From the NCBI GenBank assembly GCA_021464415.1, contig CM038471.1, forward strand, positions 32,523,234 to 32,587,233: 64,000 bases of DNA, given 5' to 3'. Shown in pieces: positions 1-12,123 of the stretch. The DNA comes from Lonicera japonica. Lineage: Eukaryota > Streptophyta > Magnoliopsida > Dipsacales > Caprifoliaceae. The notes under the pieces were generated by a model, which ran no database searches, was not told the DNA's origin, and was given only the letters and a program-made list of their open reading frames with translations. Numbering within the stretch: the first letter of the stretch is position 1; each line of letters opens with the position of its first letter. Both the position numbers and the translations under genes were made by a program.

Positions 1-1073
1 TGTGTTATTTATGCCAAAAGTAATGAGTCCAAATATTTCATTTGTCATTTTTTTTATAGTAATTTCTTCTTCCATTTAAAATTTCATAATTTTATGTACA
101 TATCAAAGCCTCCACTTAAGAGGTAGAATTATCTTATCTTATCCAGATAAAATTAAATAATCTCATCTAACCTTGTTATCCTATGCGTCGAACCCAAAAA
201 TTGAAAAATTTACAATCTTAATTACTCAAAATTCAAATATCAATCACGGTCAAACAAGTGGGTTAACCTAGTTCGAGAGGCACCCACTTGTCCTTTCTTT
301 TTTTAAGGAAAAAAAATCAATTGTGGTGACTTATCAAATTAGGACTAGTCCGTGTAAGAAATGGAAATTTTGGGGAGGTAATTGCAATTATTCCATATTT
401 CAGGGGGGGGTTTTGACCTCCAAATTTCGGATTATATTTGTTAAATCCATCTTAGGGAGAAAGTGTCCAGTTATGCATTGGGGGTTGAAATTAATTTATT
501 TAATATCATAGCCTCTAGTTTGAATCCCATTCTTCTTAATTAATTAATAATCAATTTTAAGCTTGACAAAGGGAAATAACCAAGAAGATGTGTAGTGTTT
601 CAATGGTATAGCCGTATACGCTTCCAACGTGCTGAGAAGTTTATAAATGCACCGGCAAGTATTTAGCAGTTTTTCTTTTTATATACAAGCGATGACAAAT
701 AAACCAAACATTCAAATACGTAAAAAAAGGAATGTGGAGTCAGTACAAAATATTTAGTTGTAAACCAAGTTATTAATCTGCAAGCATTTAGGCTACCAAG
801 TTGTTAATCTACAAGCATTTAGGCTGTATTTAATGCGTTAAATTAGATATTCGGATAGATTAAACAGTCGGATAGGATTATTTAATCATGTCTCGAGAGT
901 ATAAAACAATCCCACTTTTTAGGTGAGATTGGTTGAGATTGGTTAATACATCTCTCTGTGGTATAAAAAGTTTTAGTGGGATAAACAATTCACCCGTATG
1001 TCCAATCCTGACGAGAAGATAGCATAAAGTTATCATATCTCACCTAAATTATCATCTAGAAATTAGGTAGAAT

Positions 1074-1657
1074 GTCTTACTACCCATTGATTTTTACCAA
1101 AACTCCAATGAATAATATTTTTTTGAATGAATGGCCTATTTTAATTGGTAATTAGTGTAAGAGGCCTATTTTATTTTATATTTTAAATGAAGGTATTTGA
1201 ATAAATTTAAATATCATTTCAGTAATAAAAACATGTTATATATTACCTAAATTACCCCCTCTTTATGAAATTTGCACAAAAAATATGAATATTGCAGTGA
1301 AATATGGATTGCAATATGAACTTTGCATTAGAAATATGGACTGCAAAGTTCACATTGTAGTAAAATATGGACTGCAATATGAACTTTGCACCAAAAATAT
1401 GGACTGCAAAGTGCATATTGTAGTAAAATATGGACTGCAAAGTTCATATTGCAGTGAAATATAGACTGTAAAGTTCATATTGCAATCCATATTTTAATGC
1501 ATATTGGTATTTTTTTAGTTTATGTTAAGGGTTGGAATGTCATTTTACAATGAAAAAAAAAACACATGTCATATTATTAATAAAATAAAAAATAGGCCCT
1601 TTATTTACAAAAAAATTATTCATTGGCTTTAGTGTAAAAATCTTTCTCTAATAAGAC
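1074..1657. mobile_element. Nested foldback/MITE-like element
   Basis: The two ends are imperfect inverted repeats of about 55 bp. The left begins GTCTTACTACC and contains CCAATGAATAAT. The right, read in reverse complement, begins GTCTTATTAGAG and contains the same CCAATGAATAAT block followed by a T run. No protein is encoded. The middle holds a short-period repeat array (1265-1500). No clear target duplication was found, so the exact borders are uncertain. Confidence 0.4.
1265..1500. repeat. Short-period array with alternating orientation (about 31 bp)
   Basis: The block CTGCAAAGTTCATATTGCAG, its variants, and its reverse complement TGCAATATGAACTTTGCA recur about every 31-32 bp, roughly seven times, separated by AAATATGGA. 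Because units occur in both orientations the array could fold on itself. It forms the core of the nested foldback element. Confidence 0.65.
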
Positions 1658-1722
1658 CTATTTTTTAATTGTCCCAATTATCATTTCTCACATTTTTATT
1701 CTACGCGTCAAACATAACCTTA

Positions 1723-2788
1723 ATGTTTTGGTTCCTTAAAATCTATCCTTATACTATGAGAAAATAATGATGGGATAAATGCTTGTACTCCATTTTAGTA
1801 CTTTAGAATTTTAAAATTGTACAAATTCATTTAATGAGATTTTTCTTTCGCACTTTTAATGTTTTATGCGCATTTTAATAAAATACTAGATCGAATATTG
1901 AAAGAAAAAGTATTTAACTATACGTCATAGTTAAAATGTTGGCATCTTAATATTAGAATTTGGCTCCGGAATGTGAAATTATTTTGTGCATTTTTTGGTT
2001 TATCTAAATATGAAATTATTTTGTGCTTTTTACTATCACATTCTCAAAATAAAAATTCACTATTTTTTCTTAAGATATCTCAAAGGCAACTGTTATTATC
2101 CAAAAAAATAAAATTTATTTCCTATAGCAAATTTGCCTATCGCAAATTTAGAATTAGTTTCTTTATAGATATAATTAAATTTCGACAAACTAAATAAAAT
2201 TTATTTCGTACTATTCATTAAATTGGTATTGATATATATATCCAAAAAAATAAGTGTTTTAATTAAAGTCTTAGTATAAAAGAAGTATTAAATAACACTA
2301 TCGATGTAAAAAATAAATAAAAAAATAACACTATCGATGAACGATACAATCACAATAATATGATGAGAGGCAATCACAGCCCAAATTATGGTGTCATAAT
2401 AAAAGCATGACAGCAACAAATCTATTTCAAATACAAATATTTACCCTCCATTTTAAATTAAATTACGAGTTTATCCATGTTTAATTTTAAATTTTTAAAA
2501 AAAATAATACTAATTTTAACATGAAAAATGATAGCATGTGCCCTAAAAGCACATGTTAACTATATTATGAATGAAAATAATAACATTTTATATGAAAATT
2601 TGTATATAATTTAATGCATGTTGAAAAATAATTCTTTTTATTTATAGGTACATAACATGGCTCATTTAACATTATTATTGGTGGCTAAAAACTAAACTTT
2701 TATATTATTGGAAAATATGGTATATTCGTTGTCTTATAAAAACCAAATCAACCCCTTAGTTTGGATATCCGTAACGAAATACTAGACT
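1723..2788. other. AT-rich stretch without recognisable features
   Basis: Open frames here are short, low-complexity and without family resemblance. I see no RNA gene, no splice-bounded coding segment and no clear transposon border. Confidence 0.5.
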
Positions 2789-2791
2789 CTA

Positions 2792-2998
2792 GTTGTGTTT
2801 GATATGCCAGATTAAATAATTTGATTAGATTATTTAATCCCATCCGGACAGGATAAAATAATCCAACTTTCTAGGAGGGATTTATTAATGGGGTAAGATA
2901 AATAATCCGCTTCAATATTCAATCTTGATTAACATTAAACATGAGGTAGGATAAAATTACCATACCGTACAATCTTATCTTGCGCGTTAAACACAGTC
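2792..2998. mobile_element. Tourist-like MITE
   Basis: The left terminus GTTGTGTTTGATATGCC and the right terminus (reverse complement GACTGTGTTTAACGCG) are imperfect inverted repeats, related to those of the element at 822-1719. Flanks are CTA (2789-2791) and TTA (2999-3001), consistent with a mutated 3-bp TTA duplication. The 207-bp length and absence of coding fit a MITE. A further partial copy of the same family seems to end near position 190. Confidence 0.45.
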
Positions 2999-3001
2999 TT
3001 A

Positions 3002-5688
3002 AGTCTTATTTTAAGAGAAAAGGAATTATAATATGCATGAATTCGTGTGGTCGTTTAGGTTATAATACTTCGTCTTTTGTCAGTGTAACCATTAGCAAAT
3101 CTATTAATTATAAAACTTTTTAAATATCAACTAGTAGAATTATTGGTTTTATGAATGGTGGTATTATATATTTACACTCCTAAATTTATGACAAACACCC
3201 CCTCCAAAATTTAAGGTCCATTGCCTGATGTTAGGTGAGTGCTTAGCAACACACTCTCCTTATGTAAGCTGAGTTTATGTAAATGCACTTACCTTTCATT
3301 AGGCGAGCTTTATTTGAAAAACATTTCAATAATCCATTACATGATATTACGCAAATTATTATAAACAAATTATCCCTTCACGAAACAATACTAATTCTAC
3401 TTATGAAAATATATGATATTTAACTAAGAAACTTTTCCGTGACAAAGATGTCATATTTCTTTTCAGCAAACTTTATTACACCAAGAGAGGACAATTAATG
3501 TTACACTTATAACTAATAAGATCCAAACATTCCGCTATTAAAAAGTGTTACAATGGAGAATGTGAATTACGAAGAAGTGCATATTCATGCAAGAAGAATC
3601 CTACTTGAAGTACCACCATTGGATTGAAACACAGCCAATTTCTGTTGACACGTTTTTAAGAATTCATTAATAGTTTAAATAAATCATCAAAACATAGTAC
3701 CCCATCCATTCCAAATTAAAAGTTCAACATTTTTTAAGACTTTCTATTTTTACTTTTTTTTTTTGACATAATCAATGAGTCGAATCACATGGGAATAAAC
3801 AAAATTTATTATTGATCATGTCAAAGTTAATGTATCTTGAAATTGTGAGAAAATCAAATTATACTTTTAATTTATTTTAGAGGGAGTCATAACTAATAAC
3901 TATTACAATAGTTTAAGAAGCAAAAACATAAAGAAAAACAAGAAGCTTAAAACCATAATGAATATATTTATTAAGAGACAAAACTATCTTAACTCTTAAG
4001 TAACTAAGAGAAAGAAAAAAGTCAATTTCTATTGCTTAGTAATTAAGGAGAAAGAGAAAGTCAATGTCTATTGCTTAGTAATTAAGGAGAACGAGAAAGT
4101 CAACTATTATTTGATCATCATACAAATAAGTACCCAAAAAAATAAAAAATTGATCAACTTTATTTCTATTTGAAATATTCTCTTGACCAGAAAACATGTG
4201 GCACATTGACATTGTATTATAGAAGACCCTCTTGGCACACTGGTTGTAGTAATTAAATGATTAGAAAATAGTGTTCTTAAATGCAACATATTATGTCTTC
4301 GCATTGTGAGAATATTTTTTTTTTATTCTATTAATTTTTTGAAAAATTTTGTAATTCATTCCAATAGTGAAGTGTGTTTATTGAAATAATACATAGACGA
4401 CAATGTTTCGTCGCTAAAAGTAAAATAATTATATAATATTAACTTTTTCATTAAAATAAAACACAATAAAAAAATTACATCGTTCTTAATAAATTTCATT
4501 AAAAATTACGCACAAGTCATTATACTTATGAAAAAAATATAAAATATTAATTATACTAAATACATATTTAATGATTATATGATATTTCCATATCACAAAC
4601 AATAGACATTTTTTTGAGTTCTTCTATCACAATTAATTGGTCAATACTATTAAAAAGTCAAATTAAATACGGTAAATTAAATTAAGTGAAAGAATGTGAT
4701 TTTGAAACCCCTAATTGACTTTTTTTACTATTTAACTGTTTTGGACCACAAAATTATTATTTTTTTGGCTCACAAGAGAAAGAAAGGTAGTGTAATATTT
4801 GTGTATATATATTTTTTTCCCGTTAAATCAAGAACCCGGAAAACTACATAATATTTACTTGATGAAAATTACAACCGGAAGAAGAACCATGACATTATTT
4901 TACATAGTAAGCAAAAAATTAATTTGTAATTGAGAAGTTGGCTGCCAACAAAGATGGAAAACCCATAGGTAAAATGAATGAAGATCAACATTTTTGAAAC
5001 AAAATTTGCATCTGCACATTGCATTGGCCAATTCAAAACATTCAGAGCTTCACAAGTAAATGCGGCTGAAACATTATTTTTATTGTTAGTGTACAAATTT
5101 GGACCTTTCCCAAACTCAATGCACAAAATTAAGCAAAGAATCACAAATAAAAAATAGTGAATGGATTCAAGAGCAAAGTAACTTCTATCTAGCACAAAGA
5201 AGAGGAACTCGAGTTATAGCACTTCCACTGAGAAGACGAGAAGAAAAAGAAGAAGAAGAACTCTCGTTGTTGCAGTTCCGATGAGAAGAATTCTATATCT
5301 TGTAGACCTATGAAAGAATAAATAATATAATTTTCTAATTAATTTTTTATTTTTAAAAATTTAAGTGGTGAGAAGATAAATTAGCGGTATTTTTAAATGC
5401 ATATAAATCGAGGTAAATATATTGGATTTTATGCTATATTTTAGGTTAAAATTGACATAAATTTGACTTTTAGTGGGGTGAGAAAACGGAATATGTTGGT
5501 GCATTTAAAAACACCCTTAGAAAACTAGTTAAATTTCTTGACAATTTTGAAAAAAAAAAGTAATAAGTAGTTTTATAAGATGTTATTTTAACTTCTTTTC
5601 TCTTTTACCAAAAAAAAAAACCCTTATCTACCATCCAAATAATAAATTTCATGAATAAAAAAAATAATTTAATATCGCCCCAAATTTC
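3002..5688. other. Intergenic, no supported gene
   Basis: AT-rich sequence with homopolymer runs. A minus-strand open frame of about 108 codons (4869-5195) has hydrophobic stretches but no ATG at its start, no family I recognise and a biased composition, so I do not call it a gene. A two-copy 39-bp tandem repeat is listed separately. Confidence 0.5.
4021..4098. repeat. 39-bp tandem duplication
   Basis: Two adjacent 39-bp units starting GTCAATTTCTATTGCTTAG and GTCAATGTCTATTGCTTAG differ at two positions. A third unit begins at 4099 and stops after a few bases. Confidence 0.8.
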
Positions 5689-5799
5689 AAGCCTTATTTT
5701 TATTATTTTGCAACTGTGTATACCATTCATGTGAATACTCATATGCACATGAATGGTATGTTTGATTGTACACTTGTAAAATAATTAAAAATAAGGCTT
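5689..5799. repeat. 111-nt near-perfect foldback (hairpin)
   Basis: AAGCCTTATTTTTATTATTTT at the left pairs with AAAATAATTAAAAATAAGGCTT at the right. Nearer the centre, ATACCATTCATGTG pairs with CACATGAATGGTAT around a loop of about 12 nt. The whole segment can form one long hairpin. It may be a very short MITE or an RNA hairpin source; no target duplication is clear. Confidence 0.7.
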
Positions 5800-8700
5800 A
5801 TAAAGATATATGTATGAATTTTTTTTACATCAGTAGTATGCGAATAAATCCGGTGTTCAACTTTAATTCAACTCCAAACGAGAGAATGAAAACAAGTTTT
5901 CCCCAGTTCGAACAGTGACCAATTGTTGTGAACCTTGGTCTACAAGGGTTACAACTGGAATAGAAAATCTTAATCTGCCCTTAGATTAGGGAAAATCCAG
6001 TTTATCCCCAATGGAATCTACTCCAATAAAGCCTAATTCTCTGCTTTAACAGAGCCAATTTGATATGAATTCATTTCTCCTCATCAAAGAGTAAATTACA
6101 AGCTATATAGGAATTCTCTCTCCACAACTCAAAACGACATCACTTAGTAAAGAGAATATAAAATAACAAAATGATAATAAAAATAAATGACAAAAGACTC
6201 TTCTATCCTTGCTAAAGCCTTGGTTCACTACATTCTCCTTTGGTAGCTTAACTACACGAGTTTAATAAGATTGGCAATTAAATTATCTTTCTCATTTGTA
6301 CATTTTTAAAAAAAAATCTCAAGCAATTATATTTTTCCTTCATGTTAATACGTCTTTCGTCCCTAATTATGTGTCCATGTTTGACTTTCAAATTTTTTAA
6401 AAGCACTGGTTTAAAATAAAACTTGTTTTCCATTTTGATATTGGATGCGTTGGTTATGTTTTAAAAAAGAAAGTTCACTTTTAATTTGTGAAGTACCCAA
6501 AAAAATAAAAAACAGGGGACTCTTAAATTTGAAAAGGAAGGAGTACATTACTTTCCTAATAAAACTAGCGGATGCAAATCTTTATATCATATAAATTTTA
6601 ATCTAGAACAGAAAGAAATTAATTCATATATTTTTACACCACCTTTACTTAGTTTTCAATAAAATCAACAACTATATTTTTTAATAAAAATAAATAAATA
6701 TTAATAAAAGTACCACCAAGATATTAAGACTGTCACGTTGTTCTTTCCCCTTTCTACGCTAGCTAGCAGTTCAACCATTTCTGATCTAATATAAAATTTA
6801 CAATATGATATTATAATAATTTAGGAAGGAAGCAAAGTAGAATTATTAAAATAAACGATCACATAAGGTCACACAGCAATTTTAAATAGACTTTTTGCTG
6901 TTATGTATAGAATAAGGGATGAGCATATGGGGTGTAACATGGCAAATTGAAGTCATTGAAATTTGAACGCTCGAGTTTGTTTGGGTTGTGAAGAACCTAA
7001 ACTTGAATTTGGAGATATTAGGTTCGAGTCTCAACAGCTGTAAATGCAACATTATATCTACTGGCTACGTTCTCCTTGTCATCCATTCTCCAAATCTATA
7101 TGCTTTCTAACACCGCAAGCGGTGATCTTTTAAAGTGTTCTTCACTCCTGGCTTACTTGAACAAATATTCTAAAAAGAGCTAGGCTGTAAGAGAGGGCGT
7201 AGCACCTGGATTGCCCAAGTGGGGAAGACGGGGGAATACATGTTTTCCATGGAAACAAAACCTTATACTCCGTTTGATAACAAGTTGGAAAATGATAGCA
7301 AAGCAAAAACCATTGATTAGTGAGCAAAGTTGGAAAATGAATTGAGAGGCTTATTTTTATGAGTACATGTCCTCCATCCTTGTTTATTTTTTGTGGAAAA
7401 AGTTCGTTTCTCACCGTCGAAAAAACATTTTTCCATAAAATATATATATATATATATATATAAAAGAATAGCTCATCGCATCACTCAACTCATTATCTAA
7501 CTTCTCACAAAAATCAATTGTTTTTGTTATCGTTTACCTTCTTGTTATCAAATGGAGCTTTAATGTCTTATAAAGAAGAATCAAGTCATCAACTATAACT
7601 TACAAACATCATGGCTTGATACGACTAGAAAATAATAAAATATAATCTTGTGCTTTCCGTGCATGATCTTCACCTGTGTACATGCTTGAAATTGAGGTAT
7701 AAAAAACTCCAAAAAAAATCTTACCTTCAAAGAACTAAACAATGTTTAATTAAACCATGAAAGTAAGATGTTGAGGCCTTGGGGAAAAAGGACATATCAC
7801 TATGACATACAGAATGTTTTTAGCTAATAAAACAGAGTAAAATGGGAACCTACCGTAACCTAAAAATTAGAATTCAATAGCAATTTCAAACTCATATTAT
7901 AGATCCAAACAATGGTTTTGGAATTCAAGGGCCCAATTCCAATCCGTGGAATTAAGGGTCCTGTTAAGAAATTTGGGTTTCCATTAGCTTGAAACTTTTT
8001 GACAAATACTAGGACCCGGTGAACCTTAACCACATATGATTGTGAGCATGAAGATATTCTTCTGATTAAACACTTAATGGGTGGAGTTCATCAAATCACT
8101 GATTGACTATAAATAACTGGGTTTCCACTCTCACAATATCATCATTCCATTTGTTTTAGCCTAGTCTATTCATGAATTTTATTTAAATTATAACTTCTAT
8201 ATATAAACTATAGTTTATTATAATTTTATGTGCCGTATCCTTTCCGTATCGAATCCTAAACTATTACAGATTTGTATCCCCGTGTCGGTGCAGTATCCTA
8301 TCAGATATCCATATCCGCATTCATGCTTGTGCTTCCTAGTTCATGACTATTTCAATGATACATAGGATTTTGAATCCTATTTGAATATCAACATTCCGCT
8401 TAGCATATAGACATAGCTGAATTATATATGTCGTATTTCTGAATGCAACTCTTCAATATAGTTAAAAGACATAAGTTCATCTGACTAAAGACACCATGGG
8501 CTTCAAATGCTTCAAGCATGAAGAGTTTTGTGAAAAAACTGGGTATGGTATAAATTATCACATAAGGATGCCATTTCCATATATTTTACATATCTTTAGG
8601 ATCTATGAGAGTAATGATGCTAATGTTTGTAATCATAGACATTGCGAAAGTTAACTGTACATGGTTCTTTATGATTCACATTAGTATTATTATTTGACAG

Positions 8701-9527
8701 GATCGTGAAATCTAGGTACTATTCATATTTGGTTTCGGTGGCCACTACGGATATCTAATCAGGAGCATTCTATAGCTTGACTTTATAAATCAATGCTTGC
8801 CAAGTGAGAGAATGTAAGAAAAGGGCTTCCATTGATTTATGTTTTTGAGAAATACTAAAACAAGGACTAATGATCAAGACCAAATTAAGAATTTAAATAA
8901 CATTGCCCGTAAATTGTGATATAAAGTGTATGAGTTATAGTGTATTCTTAATCACAGAGGACTGTGAGGATGAAGTCACGTAGTTACTGAAAGAGGTTGC
9001 TTTTAGCCTCATGAATCAGAGGTTTATTAACCTAATAAATCAAAGGTGCTACTTTTCTGATTAAACTCTTAAGGGACGGAGTTTATCGGATCGCTGCTAG
9101 CCTATAAATAACTTGGTCCCCACTCTCACAATATCATTGGTTCCGTAAGTTTTAGTTTACTCCCATTTAAAGACAAGGAATTAAGGTTTGAAGAAAGAAG
9201 ATGATTCAAGTGTGAAGGACTTTTATAATCATAGGTGGCCTTTGGTATGTTATCTTGTGTGTTTTAAGTACCTTTATGTTTTGTATTATTTCTTAATCAT
9301 TCATCTCAAATAGAGTCTGAATAAATTGGATTTAAAGATAACTTTTACAAGAAAATGGTCCTAGCAAGAACCTTGTAATCCAATCAATTTCTATATAATG
9401 TTCCCAAAAATTCAGCAAAATAAGAAAATTGCTAGTGTACAACAAAAAACAGTAAATTTACATCTTACCACGTACTGAGAAGCCTTCAAATTCCAGGGTC
9501 CCGCCGTAAACAATAAAAGAACTTTGG
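5800..9527. other. Intergenic with repeat debris, no supported gene
   Basis: No coding segment with family resemblance is visible. A TA microsatellite occupies about 7438-7464. A segment at 8060-8143 recurs diverged at 9057-9138 (see separate entry). Sequence around 8210-8330 (GTATCC-rich) resembles 19820-19965, indicating shared repeat debris. The last part is the presumed 3' flank of the pseudouridine synthase gene. Confidence 0.5.
8060..9138. repeat. Diverged direct repeat pair, possible LTR remnants
   Basis: Both copies (8060-8143 and 9057-9138) read roughly TCTGATTAAAC, then GGAGTT, CTATAAATAAC and CACTCTCACAATATCAT, in the same order and orientation about 1 kb apart. A TATA-like CTATAAATAA in each suggests promoter parts of LTRs of a small decayed retrotransposon, but no coding core remains between them. 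Confidence 0.4.
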
Positions 9528-10183
9528 TTAGCATTCTAGTCCCTGCAATGCTTGGCTTGCCCACACCGGCAAAGGCGCCCGAATCAAAACAGGCAGACCA
9601 GTAACGGGGTGCTCAAAAGACAAACTCTCTGCGTGAAGTTCATGACATTCATATTCCCTCCCCTTCCACTCATAGACGCCCTCGTATTTCACATCTCCCC
9701 TTATAGGTATCCCCAGATACTGACAATGCAAGCGAATTTGATGCGTTCTTCCACTTTGAGGATACGCTCTCACAAGAATCTCATCCTTCTTTTCACCAGA
9801 ATCAATAATAGACTTCTCTTCTACTATTATATTTTCTTCTCCATCTTTAAAGCAGCCTAGCCCATTAACCGACAATACTTCGAATAAAGTTTCCATTTCT
9901 CTAACAGAAGATCCGCCAGGCAGAGTCCGACCCACATCTGATGCAGCATAAACACGCCAGGCTCCAAATTTCGATCTACCGTGGCCTGATTTTAGGGTTA
10001 TTTTTCCCCATTGTGGAGTCGGTCCAATGCAGAAAGCAACGTATGTTTTTGTGACCCTGTGTTCGGTAAAAGCCTTTACAAGCTTGGCCGCTACTTTATG
10101 TGATTTGGTGATTACCATTACACCGCTTGTGTCTCGATCGAGTCTATTAGCAAGATGGAGCTCCGGCTGGTTCACTTCAGTTG
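9528..10183 (-). CDS. RNA pseudouridine synthase, exon 2 (catalytic domain)
   Basis: This exon encodes about 217 residues of an RluA-family pseudouridine synthase, which isomerises uridine to pseudouridine in RNA. The catalytic motif is visible near its start: NRLDRDTSGV, where the Asp after Arg-Leu is the invariant nucleophile. Downstream are TYVAFC, the SGHGRSKFGAWRVY block and SGRTHQIRLHCQYLGIPIRGD, all hallmarks of plant cytosolic-type 'RNA pseudouridine synthase 1'. It ends with TAA at 9528-9530. The intron acceptor reads TTTTTGTTCTCAG before 10183; the exon starts in phase 1, matching the donor of exon 1 at 24549. Upstream in-frame codons before 10183 are intron sequence. The reading frame is intact, so the gene is likely functional. 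Confidence 0.9.
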
Positions 10184-10284
10184 CTGAGAACAAAAATATT
10201 TTAGCTTGGTCAGAACTCAAAAAAAGCTCAAATTTTCATGAAGTGATAAATAAACTTTTTTCGGTTCCATAAGTAAATGAAGGA

Positions 10285-10720
10285 TTTGTCCTTCCTATGC
10301 ACTCGGATGAAACTGTGGATCATCTATTTTTGGACTGTCCCGACCCTTGATAGCGCTGTTTGGCAGTGGCTTTTTAGTAAATTTCAACTTTGCATTAGTG
10401 TTCAGCATAACTTGATTGACTTCTTTAAAAAGATTCTTCATATGAGGCCCCAGGTTAGAGCGCTTTAGCTCGCTGCTGCGGTGGCTGCAATGTGGGGTTT
10501 ATGCAGCCAGAGAAATGCACTCAAATTTGAAGACAAGAAGCCTTGTTTTAATAGGCTTTGTTTTGCTATTTCTGGTTGGGTGAAGGAAGCTGCTCTCAAT
10601 GCTAAAGGGTATATACATAATTCATAACACAGTTCATGACCTTGTGGTAATTAAAGGTTTTGGATTTAAGTCTAATCCTCAAAGGGCTCCTAGAATTATT
10701 GAAGTCAGGTGGTATTCAAC
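10285..10720 (+). pseudogene. Decayed LINE fragment (zf-RVT region)
   Basis: Plus-strand frames with stops read DETVDHLFLDCPDP, then VWQWLFSKF, MWGLWSQRNALKFEDK and FKSNPQRAPRIIEVRW. This order (the zinc-binding H-x4-C box, the W-x-RNA-x-F motif, then the linker toward RNase H) is the C-terminal part of plant LINE reverse transcriptases. It is opposite in orientation to the large LINE at 11940-19346 and unrelated to it in sequence. It lies about 100 bp from the exon 2 acceptor. Confidence 0.7.
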
Positions 10721-11258
10721 TTTTCTTTACTTTTTTGAAAAAAAAGGAAGGTCTAAATCTCTTCCTTTAATTACAATAACAAAGAAAACACTCCCCTCCT
10801 CTTGCTAACGGATCAGATATGGACCAAATTATGTTGAATCCAAATCCGATCCAATTGGCAATATACCAAATCCAATCCGATTCGTGAATCCGACGGATAT
10901 ATGAAATGCTAATCCATACACAATTTTGTTACCAAACAGAATCCAATCCCTATACCCGGTCCAATCCGAAAATGAAGAATTATTAGCCACAACATGACTT
11001 CAATGCAATTTTATTGCTAGACCAATAATTATTTTTAAACAATACAAGGATATATCTACATACATATATAAATGTATATATATGTCAGATCGGATCACAA
11101 ACGAATTGGATTGATATGTATCCATATCCAATTTGTTAATCACAAGGCTTAATGGATTCTGATCAGATTCAGATAAACAGATCAGGAATTCCTTACCATA
11201 TCCAACTAATCAGACCAGATTCGGTTAGAAATCCAATCCTTCAGCTTAACCCCAAGGT

Positions 11259-11313
11259 AGAATCAAACCTGGGATCTCCCGGGCCCAGGTGGGCGCCTTT
11301 ACCAACTAGGCTA
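11259..11313 (-). repeat. tRNA-derived SINE head (A and B boxes)
   Basis: On the minus strand TAGCCTAGTTGG (11302-11313) matches a pol III A box. GGTTTGATTCT (11259-11269) matches a B box about 30 nt downstream. The segment between (GTAAAGGCGCCCACC) resembles a tRNA D/anticodon region but lacks a foldable anticodon arm. This is the promoter head of a plant SINE, not a working tRNA. The body and tail borders, toward lower coordinates, could not be fixed. Confidence 0.6.
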
Positions 11314-12123
11314 GCCCACTCGATCGGGCAGTATCCTCCTTTACAGATGGCCTCTCAAAGTCTCCCTCTAGTCAAGTTTCTTGTGGCCGTCTATTCGGCA
11401 ATTGCAGAGGTTCTGCATGTAGTGTTTTTGTCCAAAATTTGAGTTTTGAAACAGCCTTCCTCGCTGAGTTTTTTTCAGTTATTTTGGAGCAGTTGGCTTA
11501 CAACCTCCAAAGCACAGATTCTTCGCAGGGGATCGCCGTATCTGTATCAAATATGTATCCTGCACCAATATGTGATCGATACACCTGGATATATACATGA
11601 CACGTATCGGAAAATTGTTTATTTTTTAATTTTTCAGATACGGCTAGGATATGCCACAGATACAACTCAGATACACCAATGATACCAAAAGTATGTGGCA
11701 TGGTTGTTTTCAATTCATATAGAAGTAAAATAAGAGGGCTACTTATAAAATCTTTCCACATACATTCTAGGATTTTTCTCGATGATCTCTTTCCAATTGC
11801 TCCCGTCTCAGTCGCCTCAACTTGTGTCACCATCGCCTCACATTGGGTCATAGTACTATTCATAGATTTTCGGGTTTTAGATTCATGCATATTGATAGTA
11901 CTATTCACAGATTTTATGAACATTCTAACTTATATATGTTTTTTTTTTTGATCAGAAACAAAACACTTTTATTAAGAACTGATTAAAGTGATACAACATG
12001 GATTACATCTTTAGTGAACCAGTAGTCCACCAAATCCCCTCAAGAAATATCCAAAGGCTACAACATACCAAGCATTACAAAAAACCAAACAACAATGAAA
12101 AGATGAAGCCATAAACAAGGCTA

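Larger units (their letters stand above)
822..1719. mobile_element. Tourist/PIF-Harbinger-like MITE, itself interrupted
   Basis: The left end GGCTGTATTTAATGCGTTAA and the right end (reverse complement GGTTATGTTTGACGCG) form imperfect terminal inverted repeats. Both ends are flanked by the trinucleotide TTA (819-821 and 1720-1722), the usual PIF/Harbinger target duplication. The interior is AT-rich with no coding capacity. A second foldback element (1074-1657) sits inside it, which explains the unusual length. Assignment to the superfamily rests on the TTA duplication and terminal shape only. Confidence 0.5.

Noticed and set aside
4869..5195. A small membrane protein on the minus strand
   Set aside because: No ATG start, no recognised family, AT-driven hydrophobicity.
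9528..10220. A complete stand-alone gene starting upstream of 10183
   Set aside because: The first codons are intron sequence before a clear acceptor, and the N-terminal half of the protein lies at 24549-24900.
11259..11313. A tRNA gene on the minus strand
   Set aside because: A and B boxes are present, but no cloverleaf with anticodon arm and acceptor stem can be drawn; a SINE head fits better.
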